From Hyphodiscus hymeniophilus (Eukaryota > Ascomycota > Leotiomycetes > Helotiales > Hyphodiscaceae), in assembly GCA_016508695.1 (NCBI GenBank), contig VNKQ01000002.1, positions 1,736,001-1,800,000 of the forward strand: 64,000 nt of DNA. The letters are read 5' to 3'. A program made the position numbers and the translations under genes. This document shows positions 36,431-47,844 of the stretch, piece by piece (position 1 is the first letter of the stretch; each line of letters opens with the position of its first letter). The notes under the pieces were generated by a model that was not told where the DNA came from, searched no databases, and was given only the letters and a program-made list of their open reading frames with translations.

Positions 36431-37522
36431 CTTATCAAAAAAAAATCAATTATAGTTTAAGCTTCACAAATTCGAATACTAAGCCTTCTGCTTATAAGTA
36501 TTATTCTTGTGTTATCTTTATTCTAAAAACTATAGTATTATTAATTCGAAGTTTTTTTTAGAATACAGATAACCAGTACTGTTCAGCTTAGATATCTTTT
36601 AACTATTCTAACGAGTATGGATTTTATACTATAGTAGCTTAGTATATAAGAGCAAAACATATGGAAGTAAGACAACAAACAGCCTCTCTAAGTAAACCAA
36701 CCCAATCAGCTAATTAGAAAGCCAGACTCGCACAAGGATTAACATTCTAGCACATGCATATGCCCCAGCTTCGATGCAGCTTGGCGGACTTGATAGTCCA
36801 CTAGGCCTCAAGCAGCTGAATTCAATTGTTATCACAACTCCAATCTGGTTGATTAATGTCCAGAATACACGCCACGAATACACCTGGAGTTGATGGGCTT
36901 GGGTATCAAGCAGGCTGGTAGATCCACTGAGAAATCGACAGGTCGGTTGTCTTAGGTTCAGGAAAATTAAGTCATAGGCAAGCGATCAGAGGGCCTAGGA
37001 TAAGAGGGAAGAGTGGGGAAAGGCAGTTCCTGCTGTTTCCTTATATTTAAAGTAGCCCTTGTTGTAATGTTTGAACTACATACACAGTAAAAGCAATGCT
37101 TACAGATTTGCTACTTCTTGGAAAGCCCTGTTGAATATTTCGAGAAACGAAAAGAGTGGTACTTACACAGCTTGTACAATAATGGAAATATCAATCTATT
37201 AAGTGCGAGTTCTCACTTGGTCCGCAGCAAGTGTTTGCCACCGAAAGTTAGCGGAGACGGAGAACTTGAGGCTTACGGAACCTTCCCTTGCCATCTTGAT
37301 TGAAGAAAGGTTATATGTATTCGATGCTAAAGCCAGGATCGATAATCTGCCACTCCAGGCAATGCGCTGCAATGTGTGGAGTGCCCCAGGATATGCCACT
37401 CCGTTCAACATCTCAAGCAAGGTATGCACAGTAACGCTGCCAGTATGCACAAAGTGACCGAAAAAGGATATCTGTCTAGCAGGGAAAGGGCCCGTAGACG
37501 CTAAGCGCACGTCGATTAATAC
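36431..37522. other. Intergenic, no gene seen
   Basis: Composition rises to normal over the first few hundred bases. Short frames here lack coding texture. The right part is the 3' flank of scc2. Confidence 0.5.
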
Positions 37523-40500
37523 TCAGACCCATAGGTCATCATCCTCACCAATAGGCTCAACGCTAAACCTCTCGCCTTTCCTTCCAGAACCTTTCGGTCT
37601 GCCGCGTGCACGAGGCACAGAAGAAGAGCGAGCTCTCTTCTTTCGACCACTAGGAGTGCCCAAAGCCTTTCTCTTGCGTCCCCGGCCACTCCCTCCCGGA
37701 GGTCCTGGGGTTTCGTTCTCCTCGTCGTCACTTGGCGTGCCCATTCTGATTCCGTCCTCGTCTCCTTCAGCTGCAAGTTTGAAGTCTTGATCAACACTTA
37801 AGAGCTCGACGAAAGAGCGGCACTGCTTGATCATAGACTCCTTAGAGTCAAATGCAGCCATGGCTGTGGAAATCTCCTCCCAGAATTTGTCGCCATTGAT
37901 GCCTTGTGCCTTCACCGGAGGTCTGTTCAGATCTTTGATTATAGCTTTGCCCTTGCTTTCGCGTCGATTATTCAGGAGGCCGTATTGCCGCCGAAGATAT
38001 GTACGTGCTTCCCAAAGGCAAGAAAGCATCATAGACGAGGCCGTTAGTTTCTGTAAACGAGCCTCGTCGATCTCAGGCTCCATTGGCTGAGGCTGACCGT
38101 TCTCGCTGATCAGGGATTGCTGATCTATACCGATGTGGAGAATCTCCGTCTCTATCGCATGCGCAATGCTAGTCCCTGTTCCCGAAACTACTCCTTCCAT
38201 AGCTGTGATTGCTGACAAGAGTTCGTCCACGGATACATACTCTAAAAAGGCCATGTTCTCAATGATGAATTGGGAGAAATCTAGGTGACCTGGAAGATCT
38301 GCGAGATCTATCTTCTCTGGGTCAAAGTCGATTCTCGCACACAAATTTTCGAAAAATTTCTTGCGATTTTTAGGTTTGCTCATTTTGAGAATCTCGATCA
38401 GCATGTGAAGCTTTGGTGCGAAAGGATTTAGTGTGGCCCCGTGGGTATCTTTGACGACATCTCTTTGGTAGCTGTATGCAAGCTGGACTGAGCGCATGTA
38501 CTCCTTTTCTAGGATAGATTCGTGCTTCTCGATCGCAGCACGGTGCTCGCGAAATGCGATCTCTGCGATTTTGGGATTCTGCGAGGTTTCTAGAGCTACC
38601 AACGCAGTGGTGCATTCTTTTGGATGCATGAGTCCCTGGCGAATAATACAACCAATAATTTCAGTAGCGAGCAAGGCTTGTTCATCTTGGCGGGACAATG
38701 CGATTTTGATAATCGACTGGTGAAATCGCTGTGCGAGGGCTATCGCAATACCATCGCCCTGACCCCCTCCCATGACTCCTAATTTAGCTGTTGCGTCTGC
38801 TGCCATACCGACCACACCGTCAGCCCCAGTCTCGGAGCGTTTCTCTTCGAGGAGAAGGAAATCCTTGAACGCCTTCATTGAGATGGTTTCGAGAGGAAAT
38901 CTCTTCTCGTCGTCCTGCTCCTCAAAAGCAGCCAAGAATTGAGACCAGACTTCGGGAGACCCAAGGTTCTTTGGCCATGACTGTGAGACCATTCCGATTG
39001 CTTCAAGAGCGGCTTTCCTCACATCCAGTGGTTGTTCAGGAGATGCGAATGGAGCAAATATATGGGTCTAAAGATAGCGTGTTAGTAGGGATCTCGTTTG
39101 AACATCGCTATATCATGAGTTATTGGTCATGCTCCTAAGAAAGGACGCGGTGCCCAAAATGAAGGTCACTGATGTAATCTCTCTAGACGTGTACTAATCG
39201 AACGCCAATTGCCTCTCGAAATCCGACCTGCCAGTGGGAAGTTGAACGCTCTCCTGGCTGCAAGGCCTGTGCGAATCAAGATTATTCAATGCTTCTTCGA
39301 GCATTGTGGGTATTTAACTTGGTACTAACCAAAGAGTCCTTCGTGCAAAGTGCAGAGGATAAATTCTTCTCTACCACTTGCCATAGCGTTGGACTTCTTG
39401 AACTAGATCGCGATACTTTCGGGGTGTCCCTCTTCCCACCGTTGAACAGCTTTTGCTGTCTTTATATGTGTTTAAGCCGGACTTCCAGCTCCTTAGCAGA
39501 GTTTCAGAATCTCCAACGGAACTTCCAACCAGAGCTTCAGGTGGGGGCCTATGCGAACTTGAGCCGCCATACTGAAGTACAGCTCGATCCCAAGAAAGCA
39601 TGGTACCCATTTCATAGCCGAGGACGGTTTAGCCATACGTATCGCCTGTATAGACGAGGAATACCATCCTCGGCCCCAGTACCTCGCCGCAGAGTGAATC
39701 TCAATCCAATCCAATAAAGCCTTACGTACGATGCTATAGCCATCCTTGAGAGCCGCAGCCACGTATCTTGGCGGGAAGGATTTTGCATCATTAAAGAGAA
39801 GTGAAAATACCTCTAGTCGGCATCCTTGCTTTCAAGAATGACAGCGTAAACAGCCCATATCTCGGGGAGTTCAACCGTTGATGGTAGGGTTTGAAGAAGA
39901 TAGGGGGGCGTTGGAAGCTTGTGAATAGCCTCATGCAGACGCGGCACGAAGACCAGAAAAGCCAAGGGCAAGATGCTTTAAACATGAGCCAAACGGGGAG
40001 GACATGCGTGTAGATATGTTGAGTTCTTTTGGGGGCGGATGTTTGGGTATTCCCAGACAAAAAGCACAACCCAAGGTACCCACTGCTTCGGAGGTCATGG
40101 TGGCAACCGCTGGATCGAGGATCAAAGATACGCGGGCAAGATTTTCGGACAAGAATTTAAAAGTAGCAATGAATGCCCGAGAGGAGAATGACGGATTGGG
40201 AACAACGTTGAAGTGGTGCAGCATACAAGAAAACAAGCTTAGAGGAAGCATAGCAGGTAAGTATGGAAGGGAAGGATAGAAGGAAACAATAGAGCGAATA
40301 TTATATATGGTAAGGAATGGATCAAGGAGTGCAATATCAGAATTGTAGGAAATTGCAACGTACCATCAACGCCGAAACAGAATGCTCTTTCCACTTTGGG
40401 AAGCTGCTTCTGAAAGTCTCGATCTGACGGTCAAGATCGCAATGTTTGCCACACATCCCCGAAATGAGAAGTAGTTTGTTAAGTTTTCGTACCATTTCCA

Positions 40501-43500
40501 GGCTTCTCGGGTCGTTCAGATCCTGGGCTTTCATTTTTTGAATGCCGATCAAACTTGATAAGACGAGTCTGGTAAGATGTTGGAAATCATCAAGAACCTC
40601 GCTAATGATCCACAGGCAGGCTACTAAATCATCCAAGATTGCCTTGCCCATTCGTGATATGCTAGGCATAAGCTCCTTTCTGACCGAAGCGAGGAAACTA
40701 TTATGAGCTTTCGAGAGATGCGGGAGTACGTGGCGGAATATAACCACCACTGATCGATAGATAGCCAAGTCATCACTGCCTGCAACGTTCGAAACGTAAG
40801 GCTGTAAGAGCTGCACTTGCTCAGGCGTGAAAAGCTTTGCATTTGATTTGGCAAAAATTGTAAGAACTTGCAAGGCGTCGCGGGCAGAAGGTGTGTTGTT
40901 TCCAATATTTGTTGCATTGTCGATGATCGTCTCGAACATAGTCGCGACGAGAGCTTTACATACTTTAAAATTTGCTGCAGCAAATTTTGCATTGTCGGAA
41001 AGTATGCTCTGTAGGACTTTGTCCAAGACCGCAGATACACTGCCGCCCCGCTGCACAGTCTTCACCATCAGAGAGACGTGACTTGCCATAGCTAGCTTAT
41101 ATTGAGCCGACACATCGTTCGCTGACGTAGGTTGGTAAAATGGTGACATCCATACTTCTTCGATGGTCTGTCGGGCTAATTCTTGTACGCTTTCATCTTG
41201 ATCCGTGACCCGATGCAGTAGTGAGTCCGCTATCAGGCTCCGAATATCTGAATTGGTATTCCGTAGATAGACATCCTTCGATAGCTTAAGCGCACGTTTC
41301 CTTACGCCGACGCCGCTGTCAGTAATACGTTGAAGGATGCTTGGTACCATATCATTTTCAAGCGACGGTCTCAAGCTCATGCATTTGCCGATCAGCGCCA
41401 ATGCTGAGTCCCGGACAAGGACAGAGGAGTCATTCGAGCATCTTAGCAGAATCTGCATGACTTTAGGTTCTCGGTCGAGTATTGTTGGATCGGTTTCTAA
41501 CACTGTCGTAACGCTCTTTAAACTTCTGCTGCGCACTGTCGCTTGCTCGCTAGCCATTGATCCGAGAAGGATCATGAGAACTCTAGCGAACGACTCACAG
41601 AATTGTGACTGTAGCAAAGTCAAGGAATAAGCAAGGCGTGCATGAGCAGCGTTCACAGAGTTGAAGCTGTACTCTGTGGAGAGCCATCTCTTGTCTCCAA
41701 TCATCATGCGAAGTCTATAAGCCAGTCGTCCGTACTCCCGCTCCGCCTCCATAGATTCCCCGTCGTCATCGAGTAGGTCATAAGTAGTGCAGATTTTAGA
41801 CGCCCATTCAGCCATGAACAGACCAACCGCACTACTCAGCTGGGGATCTAAAGAACGTCGCTCATCGAGAAACTCAAGAGAAGTCCGGAAGGGTCCACAA
41901 GCCCAGGATACAACTTCAAGAGGCTGAACTTTCTTCTCTAGCGATACCTCAGCCTGTCGTGAGAGGTATCTGCCCAAGTCTGCGTCGTCATTTATGAGAG
42001 AACTTGCGGTCTTACGAACGTGCGAGATTAGATCCGAAATCGCTGCTCCCATGGATCCTAGGAGGTCAAGAGCCATATTCTTTGCCGGAGCCGGAGTTTT
42101 ATCGCCTTCAGCCAGGTGAACCATCTTGAAAAGTAAAAGGCGTAGGAGAAGCTCTGCAGCAGGCCACTCCGGCGAATTGAGACAAAGAATGAAGTCTTCC
42201 ATGAAGAGGTCTAACAGGTTTCGATACGGTGTGTCGCCAGCTTTTGTCGAGTTCATAGCACGCTGCACGATAAACCCCACTACGTAAGAAGCATTGGCCT
42301 TAGCGGTATCGAGGAGTGGTGAGACAATATCCCTCAGCTCCTGGATCGCTGTGACGACTTGCTGTTCAGCTCGTGCCTCTGATTGGATTATGGAAACGAT
42401 ACTGGCAAGGTCCTCTTTTGCAACGGCGCCCTCCTCGCCATTAAAAGCTTCCATTGCCTTGCCCCTTCGCGTCTCCTTGGCATCGTCAGCCTTTGTTGAG
42501 CTTGTCTGTACGAGTCTCATGATCAAAGCTGAAACAAGCTGAATGCTTCCGCCTTCAGAAAGCTTGAATTGACGAGCGCTCTGCTTCGTCACAGGGAGTT
42601 TCTCCAGGGACGTCAAGATCTCATCAAAAATGCCCTGGCGCTGTAGTGGGTTATTGAGGAATATCTGTGTAATCGTGTCTAAAGCTACAACCCGGAGACT
42701 GTCAAACCTCGCAATTCCAAGAACAGAATCTTTCTCGGCATGGGCATTTTCAACGAATATTAGGCGCGATGCGATGAACTCGAGGGTGTTGACAACGGTC
42801 TCGGACAGCTCAATACCGGCCACTAGAGTAGCGAAAAGTGATAGCAGTCGTCGGCACTGAGTCAAAAGACCCGTGATGACTTTTTTCTGGGCCAAAAGGA
42901 GTTTGAATAAGTTTGCTGTGGAGCCGGAGCTACGCATCTCCACAATTGGAATGAGACAGGATTCAATGGCATTCTTGAAAGTATTGAGAGCAGCCTGCGT
43001 CGCATCTTCGGAGTAAAGTTGCTTGTCGTCACGACCTCCCAACATCATACGGAGGATTGTACGAGCAGCTTTCACTCCCAACTCAGCGACCGAGACATTT
43101 TGCAGCCATCCTTCAACTTCAGACTCTCCCATCGCCTCTCCGACCTTGAGATCAATGCTTTCCGCATCCTTCAACGCACCTTCGCTCAGCTTCTGTAATC
43201 GGATTAAATCGTCGAGGGGGACTTGGGAGAAGCGACCGACGGATATGACTTTTTGCAATGAACTCTCAACTTTGGTCTGGGTGGAGGCCGAAAGGTTGGT
43301 GCCATCGCTTGTCGTGGCTTCAGCTTCAAAAATGTCTTGAAGTTGGTCACGGAGGTTACGGACTGCCAAGTCGGCCTTCTCTCGTTGACCCAGGCTTACA
43401 GATAGTTCATCTCCAGAGCCGACTCCAGATCGCCTTTGATTCTTCGACAGGTGCTGAGGAGTCTCAGGTGAATCCGGAATAATTTCATAATCTTCGCGTC

Positions 43501-44599
43501 TCAATGCTGGAGAAGGACCCGGTATGACTACTGCTAATTGCGAGCCGGATTCCGAGATTTGCGCAGTAGAATGGATTTTACTCTGTGCGGCAGGGGTATG
43601 AGGCTCCGATGGTGTTTTGAGTGTAGATTTCGCAGGCGTTAGAGGTTGAGCCGTAATTTTAGACACAGGATGAGTAATGGTTAAGGAGGGAGGCTGAACC
43701 AAAGATTGAAAAGATACGGGAATCTCATGATTGTAGGGTGTGATTTCCACGGCGATACTCGAAGCCTTCCGGACAGGAGTCGGTTTTTGTGGAGTCATGA
43801 CTTGAGACTTCATCTTTTTGACTTTGACAGGAATCTGAACCGTAATGGACGAGTTCTCATCATGTGCGATAGTGTTTGACATCACTCGATCAACATGTTG
43901 CGCCTTCGGCCTTGACGGAGATTTGTGAGTCTGGAAGGATGGCCGATGGTTTGAAACTGATTTGGTGTTGTGCGAAGCAGATCGATGCTGTGTAGCTGGT
44001 GGACTCGGCGTTTCGGGAGCAGGGGTAGGGTATGAGTATTGAGGGGAGGTAGAGTCGTAAAGCATTTGCGAGAATGGAGTAAGAGATATCTCAGGCGGGT
44101 TGACTGGTCGAGATTCAGATGTTTTCGGGGCCATTTTGAAATGACTGGGAAGAATTAGCTAAAGTTGGAGAGACCGTAGAGTGATGTCTTACAACTGTGA
44201 AAGCTTGTCGGGGTGAAGGAGTTGCTTCAGATCATGTAAGGTTTGTTGCAATTTCTGCGAAGTCCTATAAGGATCTGAAGCCTCCTGATTGAGACTTTCT
44301 AAGCCTCGTCTTGCTTCATTACGCTCGGCTGTAGACGAGAACAATGAAGTTGAAGATCTCAGGCCAGTCCTTGGGAGTGGGACAATATCTAGAGATGATG
44401 GGATCAGTTGACCGTTCGTTGAACTGGGTCGGGCGATTGTACCTGAATTGAAAGGAACGACCGAAGAGAAAGGTGAATAGGGGAGAGCTTCTTCGACTGT
44501 CGGAGGCCTCATTCTCGACTGGCTCGGTCTATTCACTTGATGATACCGATTTGACCCATTCGCACCGCCGATTTGAGGAGGGTGGCTATTTGACTCCAT
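37523..44599 (-). CDS. scc2: Cohesin loader Scc2/Mis4 (Nipped-B family), 1,910 aa
   Basis: Scc2 with Scc4 loads cohesin onto chromosomes. Exons: 44,599-44,193, 44,144-40,364 and 39,067-37,523. Intron 1 (48 nt) begins GTAAGA and ends CCCAG; intron 2 (39,068-40,363) begins GTACGT, has a TACTAAC branch site and ends TTTAG. Both joins keep frame. Joined length fits fungal Scc2 (about 1,800-1,900 aa). Residues 1-390 are Ser/Pro-rich and disordered, with the fungal EALPYSPFSSVVPFN motif. Helical HEAT repeats follow, then the Nipped-B C-terminal region, which the large intron splits just before the block APFASPEQPLDVRKAAL. The last ~60 residues are very basic with an AT-hook-like RGRPKGSGRK. The first ATG is used because it is followed by the conserved N-terminal motif. 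Divergent from rpa12, with 313 bp between starts. The 1,296 nt second intron is very unusual for this genome. Confidence 0.93.
39068..40363 (-). other. Oversized 1,296 nt intron of scc2, possibly an insertion
   Basis: Donor GTACGT, branch TACTAAC and acceptor TTTAG frame it as a spliceosomal intron, and splicing restores the conserved Scc2 sequence in phase 0. All other protein-gene introns in this window are 43-54 nt. Inside are short open frames on both strands (39,289-39,717 plus; 39,931-40,251 and 39,493-39,762 minus) with no family I recognise. No terminal inverted repeats or target duplication were found, and base composition is normal, so it is not a RIP-decayed repeat. It may hold a broken nested gene or a captured fragment. 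Confidence 0.75.
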
Positions 44600-44912
44600 G
44601 GTTCACGCTATGGTAGGGGAGTGAACGTTGAAGATGGGTCATACCGGGCCCGCGTTTATCATGACCTGGGGCGACAAGTTACATGAGCATATTGCAAGAC
44701 CAAGAGATGCTTCCGCCGATTTCAACAAAGTCGTTACCTGTTGCGCGCCTTGTCCTGATGCAAGCGGACTCTAAGTTCAGGTCGAGGTTCGGACGAGACA
44801 GCCTTGCCGCGCTAGCCCGATTAAGAGAGCTGTGGAGAACCTTGCATAAGATTGAAAAAAAGTCCTGAAGCCTAATCTAAAAGCTACATACAGCCACATA
44901 TCAGTCAACAAC
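44600..44912. promoter_or_regulatory. Divergent promoter region of scc2 and rpa12
   Basis: 313 bp between two start codons facing away from each other. It must hold both promoters. I see no clear TATA box or named factor site. Confidence 0.45.
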
Positions 44913-45372
44913 ATGTCTGCCGTCGGATCTCTCGTCTTCTGTACCGATTGCGGTAACCTGCTGGAAACTTCTACGGGCAACAAAAACACCATACTAGTTT
45001 GCCATTGTTGTGGAGCAGAAAACAAAGGTAAAATAGTAAAATTATTACATGGTATCTATAGTGCTCATTCAAGCAGACACTGCCTCCAAAACCATCACGA
45101 CAAAAACGAAAGCCTCATCATTCCCCTCCCTTCTCAGACAAAAGCGATCGGCCGTACAAACCGTAGAAAGAAGCGACATGCAAAATGAAGCTGTTATCCA
45201 ACAGACCTGTCCAGAATGTGGAAGAACGGAGGTTAGATATTCTGCTGTGCAATTAAGGAGTGCAGATGAAGGTAGCACAATATTCTATACATGTGATTGT
45301 GGCTACAAGTGAGTACATCATTGAGCAGCCACAATCTATACTGATATCCCTAGATGGAATACGAACAACTAG
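44913..45372 (+). CDS. RPA12: RNA polymerase I subunit Rpa12 (A12.2), 121 aa
   Basis: A TFIIS-like subunit of RNA polymerase I, which makes pre-rRNA in the nucleolus; its C-terminal ribbon supports RNA cleavage and termination. Exons 44,913-45,027, 45,077-45,308 and 45,354-45,372. Introns of 49 nt (GTAAAA...GCAG) and 45 nt (GTGAGT...CTAG) restore one frame and yield the C-terminus GYKWNTNN. The N-terminal zinc ribbon uses Cys10, Cys13, Cys30 and Cys33. The C-terminal ribbon has CPEC and CDC pairs, with the family signature QLRSADEGSTIFYTC including the catalytic-type DE pair. Length matches the family (about 120-125). Without the tiny last exon the protein would stop at GYK, so a gene finder could miss it. 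Ends 157 bp from the convergent DOHH gene. Confidence 0.95.
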
Positions 45373-45529
45373 CCTGGGTGGGTGGGCATAAGTCTGGTCA
45401 AAGTAGAACGAGGCCAGCACAGTACCAAGAGACAGTATGCGAACAATGATACGAATGAAGTGCGAAGAACAGATTTGCGTTTTTGGCCCAAGCACTTTGG
45501 TACCTGCATCTAAGCTCACATAATTCCCT

Positions 45530-46547
45530 CTATACAGTCGCCTCTGGAATCAAAGCATATTCGACCTCGCCACCCTTCTCAAACTCCGCCATATCAAGAG
45601 CAACGACCACACTCTCTCTAACAACCTGCTCTTTATCGTCCAGAAATCGCTTCAAGATATCCTCGACACCGTCCTCCTCACCCAAGCTACCCAAAGCTTC
45701 AGCCGCTTCATGCCTGACCATACTCGCCTCCTCCAAATCACCGAGCACCTTTGTGAGAGCTGGGATTGATGCTGGGTGCGATAGCTGGCCGAAAACGAAT
45801 GCGATCTCATGTCGGAAAAGCGCCGATGGATCTGCCAAGCCTTTTGCGAGCGCGTGGACGGCGGGGACAGCTGTTGGAAGATCCGGGGGCGATGCGAGGT
45901 CGCGGAGACCAAACATCGCTCTGTATCGTAGAAAAAGAGGCAGCTTGGTATCGAGCAGTGTTTTTTCGAGATTATCTATTGACTCGCATTGTTCCATGGG
46001 TGGGGCTGGGTCGATTGAAGCAAAATCACTGTTCTATAAGCTTAGTCTTGATAATTGGGAATGGAATGTACCTTTGTCGTAACTTCTCAGCCTTACGCTC
46101 TGAGGAACTCTCCCACTCTATTCTGGCCACAGCAATCTCGCATGTCTCTCTGATCACCTCGACTTCATCCTCAGAGTCTCTCAATTGTCGTAGAACATCC
46201 AAACTGCCCACGTCCCCTAGTGCGCCTAATGCCTCTGCTGCCTCATGTCTGCACATCGAATCTTCGTCTTTGTCTTCTAGAACAGCCCGTAGGAACGGAG
46301 ATGCAGCTAAGTTTCTTGTTTGTCCGAGACAGTATGCGAGTTCATGTTTTAGGAGGGCGGAGGGAGATGTAAAACCTGCTGCGATTGCGCGGATGGCGGG
46401 GAGGGAGAATTGGCAAGCGAGATGTTTGAGAGAGAAGAGCGCACGGAAACGGCGTGCGAGGGGTTCATTTTCGGATGTCAGAGTCTTACGGAGGGCAACA
46501 ATCGTAGGATCGAGGGTTTGAGGGGGAGAAGTTGCCGAAGGCGCCAT
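45530..46547 (-). CDS. LIA1: Deoxyhypusine hydroxylase, 324 aa
   Basis: Iron-dependent HEAT-repeat enzyme that hydroxylates deoxyhypusine on eIF5A, the last step of hypusine formation, in the cytosol. Exons 46,547-46,072 and 46,028-45,530, joined over a 43 nt intron (donor GTACAT, GACTAAG branch, acceptor ACAG) in phase 2. The four His-Glu metal ligand pairs are all present: residues 68-69 (HELAYCLGQ), 101-102 (HEAAEALGALG), 232-233 (HEIAFVFGQL) and 265-266 (HEAAEALGSLG), two in each half of the symmetric protein. Length matches yeast Lia1 (325). The N-terminal half starts at the first ATG after a short Ser/Pro stretch. Convergent with rpa12. Confidence 0.96.
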
Positions 46548-47646
46548 TTGGTTGGTTCAATGAGGATTTTCTCGAAGAAAAAATGTCGATTTGGGATCGC
46601 GGGGCAATGCCGTTAGGGCGGACCACCTGAGGTGGCTGGCGGCATTTAGTGCATTTATTGGATTAGATGAGGCGACAGACATCCCAAGGTCATAAATTCA
46701 CCAAGAGAGCATAAAGTTGATTATTTCGGAGCTGTAGGGGAGCTTGGAGGACTTGTATTTGTACCGGTAAAACGATTTGAGTACAGGAGAGGTATACTTT
46801 TCACAACTGGCCAAGAACATCGAGGCTCCACCAGCTCCTGGGTTTGAGAACAACGATTGGTAAGTTGCTAATGCTGCTTGGAGTCTGGACGTTGAATAGA
46901 TTCATGGATCCAAGGTTCCTGGTTAAGGATTTTGCTTCCCAGTTCAGCAAATCAGTGACTTGCTGCCTAGCTGCGAGTTTTCATCTTTTCGAATGAGTTA
47001 TTTTGTGCCGGGTTTGATCGAAATTTACACCTACTTTCAATAGAATGAAGCTTTGGGGGATCCTTAGCTAGCCCTACACCATAACTCGAATTATTCAGGA
47101 CTACCTTGTTTGAGTCCTGAAATTACTTCTTTCGCTACATTCGATTTTTAGTAGTTGGCCGGTATGGGTTGAGAGTTTGAGAGTTTGAGAGTTCACGGAG
47201 CCTTACAAGGAAAACACATGTTAAAATGTTTTTATACGATACAGGATCGAGGGAAGATCCTGGGGGAAAATACAGTTGCACGTTCAACAATACAGTTGCA
47301 CGTTCAACATAAACTTGTGATATACGATCAGGATGGATCTGTAAGTTCTTGTGAGACCTTGCAGTCGAATAATTCGAGTCGTCTGAGCAGTCACTAGGTT
47401 ACTGAGACGGGTTGTCACTTGTTGAGTTAAGCCCAAGGAATAAGCCAAAATATAGGCTGTATTTAAAGGATCTCAAGAGCAATTAACGTAGTTTATGTCC
47501 GCATTAGGGTTCTTACTCAAAATTGCAGATTGATTATCCAATCACTTTGGCCGCTCCTAGCCGAAATCCGGCCCCATTTTTTACTAGTTTTGTATAATGA
47601 AATAAGAATTTCCTGAATTCAAACATGTCAAACCCTGAGATAATTC
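46548..47646. other. Intergenic between DOHH and tRNA-Gln, no gene seen
   Basis: Short unconvincing frames only. It holds a GAGAGTTTGA triplication (about 47,170) and a 20 bp tandem repeat at 47,271-47,309. A TATA-like TGTATAATG lies at about 47,591, some 55 bp before the tRNA. Confidence 0.4.
47271..47309. repeat. 20 bp tandem duplication
   Basis: TACAGTTGCACGTTCAACA occurs twice head to tail with no spacer beyond one base. No function visible. Confidence 0.8.
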
Positions 47647-47667
47647 GGTTGTGTGGTGTAATGGCTA

Positions 47668-47716
47668 GTAAGCACCCTTGTGCCCTTAAACAAGGCTAAA
47701 ATACTAACCATTATAG
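47668..47716 (+). other. Spliceosomal-type intron in the tRNA D arm (between positions 21 and 22)
   Basis: 49 nt. It starts GTAAGC, has a perfect TACTAAC branch site at intron bases 35-41 and ends ATTATAG. Removal restores the D stem. An internal CCTTG...CAAGG stem is possible. Confidence 0.8.
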
Positions 47717-47732
47717 GCACTTCAGATTCTGA

Positions 47733-47750
47733 CGTCAATTGACAGAGGCT
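47733..47750 (+). other. Canonical tRNA intron after position 37
   Basis: 18 nt between the anticodon-adjacent A37 and position 38, the normal site for tRNA splicing endonuclease. It contains CAG, which can pair with the CUG anticodon as in standard pre-tRNAs. Confidence 0.75.
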
Positions 47751-47769
47751 TTCTGGGTATCTGGGTTCG

Positions 47770-47818
47770 GTGGGCGTCCCAAGTTCCCTCTTTTCATACA
47801 AATTTCTAACGGTATTAG
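47770..47818 (+). other. Spliceosomal-type intron in the tRNA T loop (between positions 57 and 58)
   Basis: 49 nt. It starts GTGGGC (a weaker donor), has TTCTAAC at intron bases 35-41 and ends GTATTAG. Removal restores the T loop TTCGATT, the T stem and the acceptor 3' strand. It splits the Pol III B box. Confidence 0.78.
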
Positions 47819-47844
47819 ATTCCCAGCACGACCTACATCTATCC

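Larger units (their letters stand above)
47647..47834 (+). tRNA. tRNA-Gln(CUG), split by three intervening sequences
   Basis: After removing 47,668-47,716, 47,733-47,750 and 47,770-47,818, a 72 nt tRNA folds with every stem paired. Acceptor GGTTGTG/CACGACC (one G-U); D arm GTGT/GCAC; anticodon stem TCAGA/TCTGG around loop TTCTGAT, anticodon CUG (47,729-47,731); variable loop GTAT; T arm CTGGG/CCCAG around TTCGATT; discriminator T. The D arm and anticodon arm look like fungal tRNA-Gln. The A box (TGGTGTAATGG) is intact, the B box is split after GGTTCG, and a TTTT run 11 nt after the gene could be a Pol III stop. The unspliced gene has no continuous 3' half and would probably be missed by tRNA finders. 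It may be functional, needing unusual processing, or a pseudogene; the perfect stems argue against long neutral decay. Confidence 0.85.

Noticed and set aside
39289..39717. 142-codon plus-strand frame inside the scc2 intron
   Set aside because: No recognisable family and overlapping frames on the other strand; kept only as part of the intron observation.
44189..44599. Separate small gene upstream of scc2
   Set aside because: A 48 nt intron joins it in frame to the main scc2 exon, and its sequence is the fungal Scc2 N-terminus.
45049..45312. Rpa12 ending at a TGA after GYK
   Set aside because: That TGA is within a GTGAGT donor; splicing to 45,354 gives the family C-terminus NTNN.
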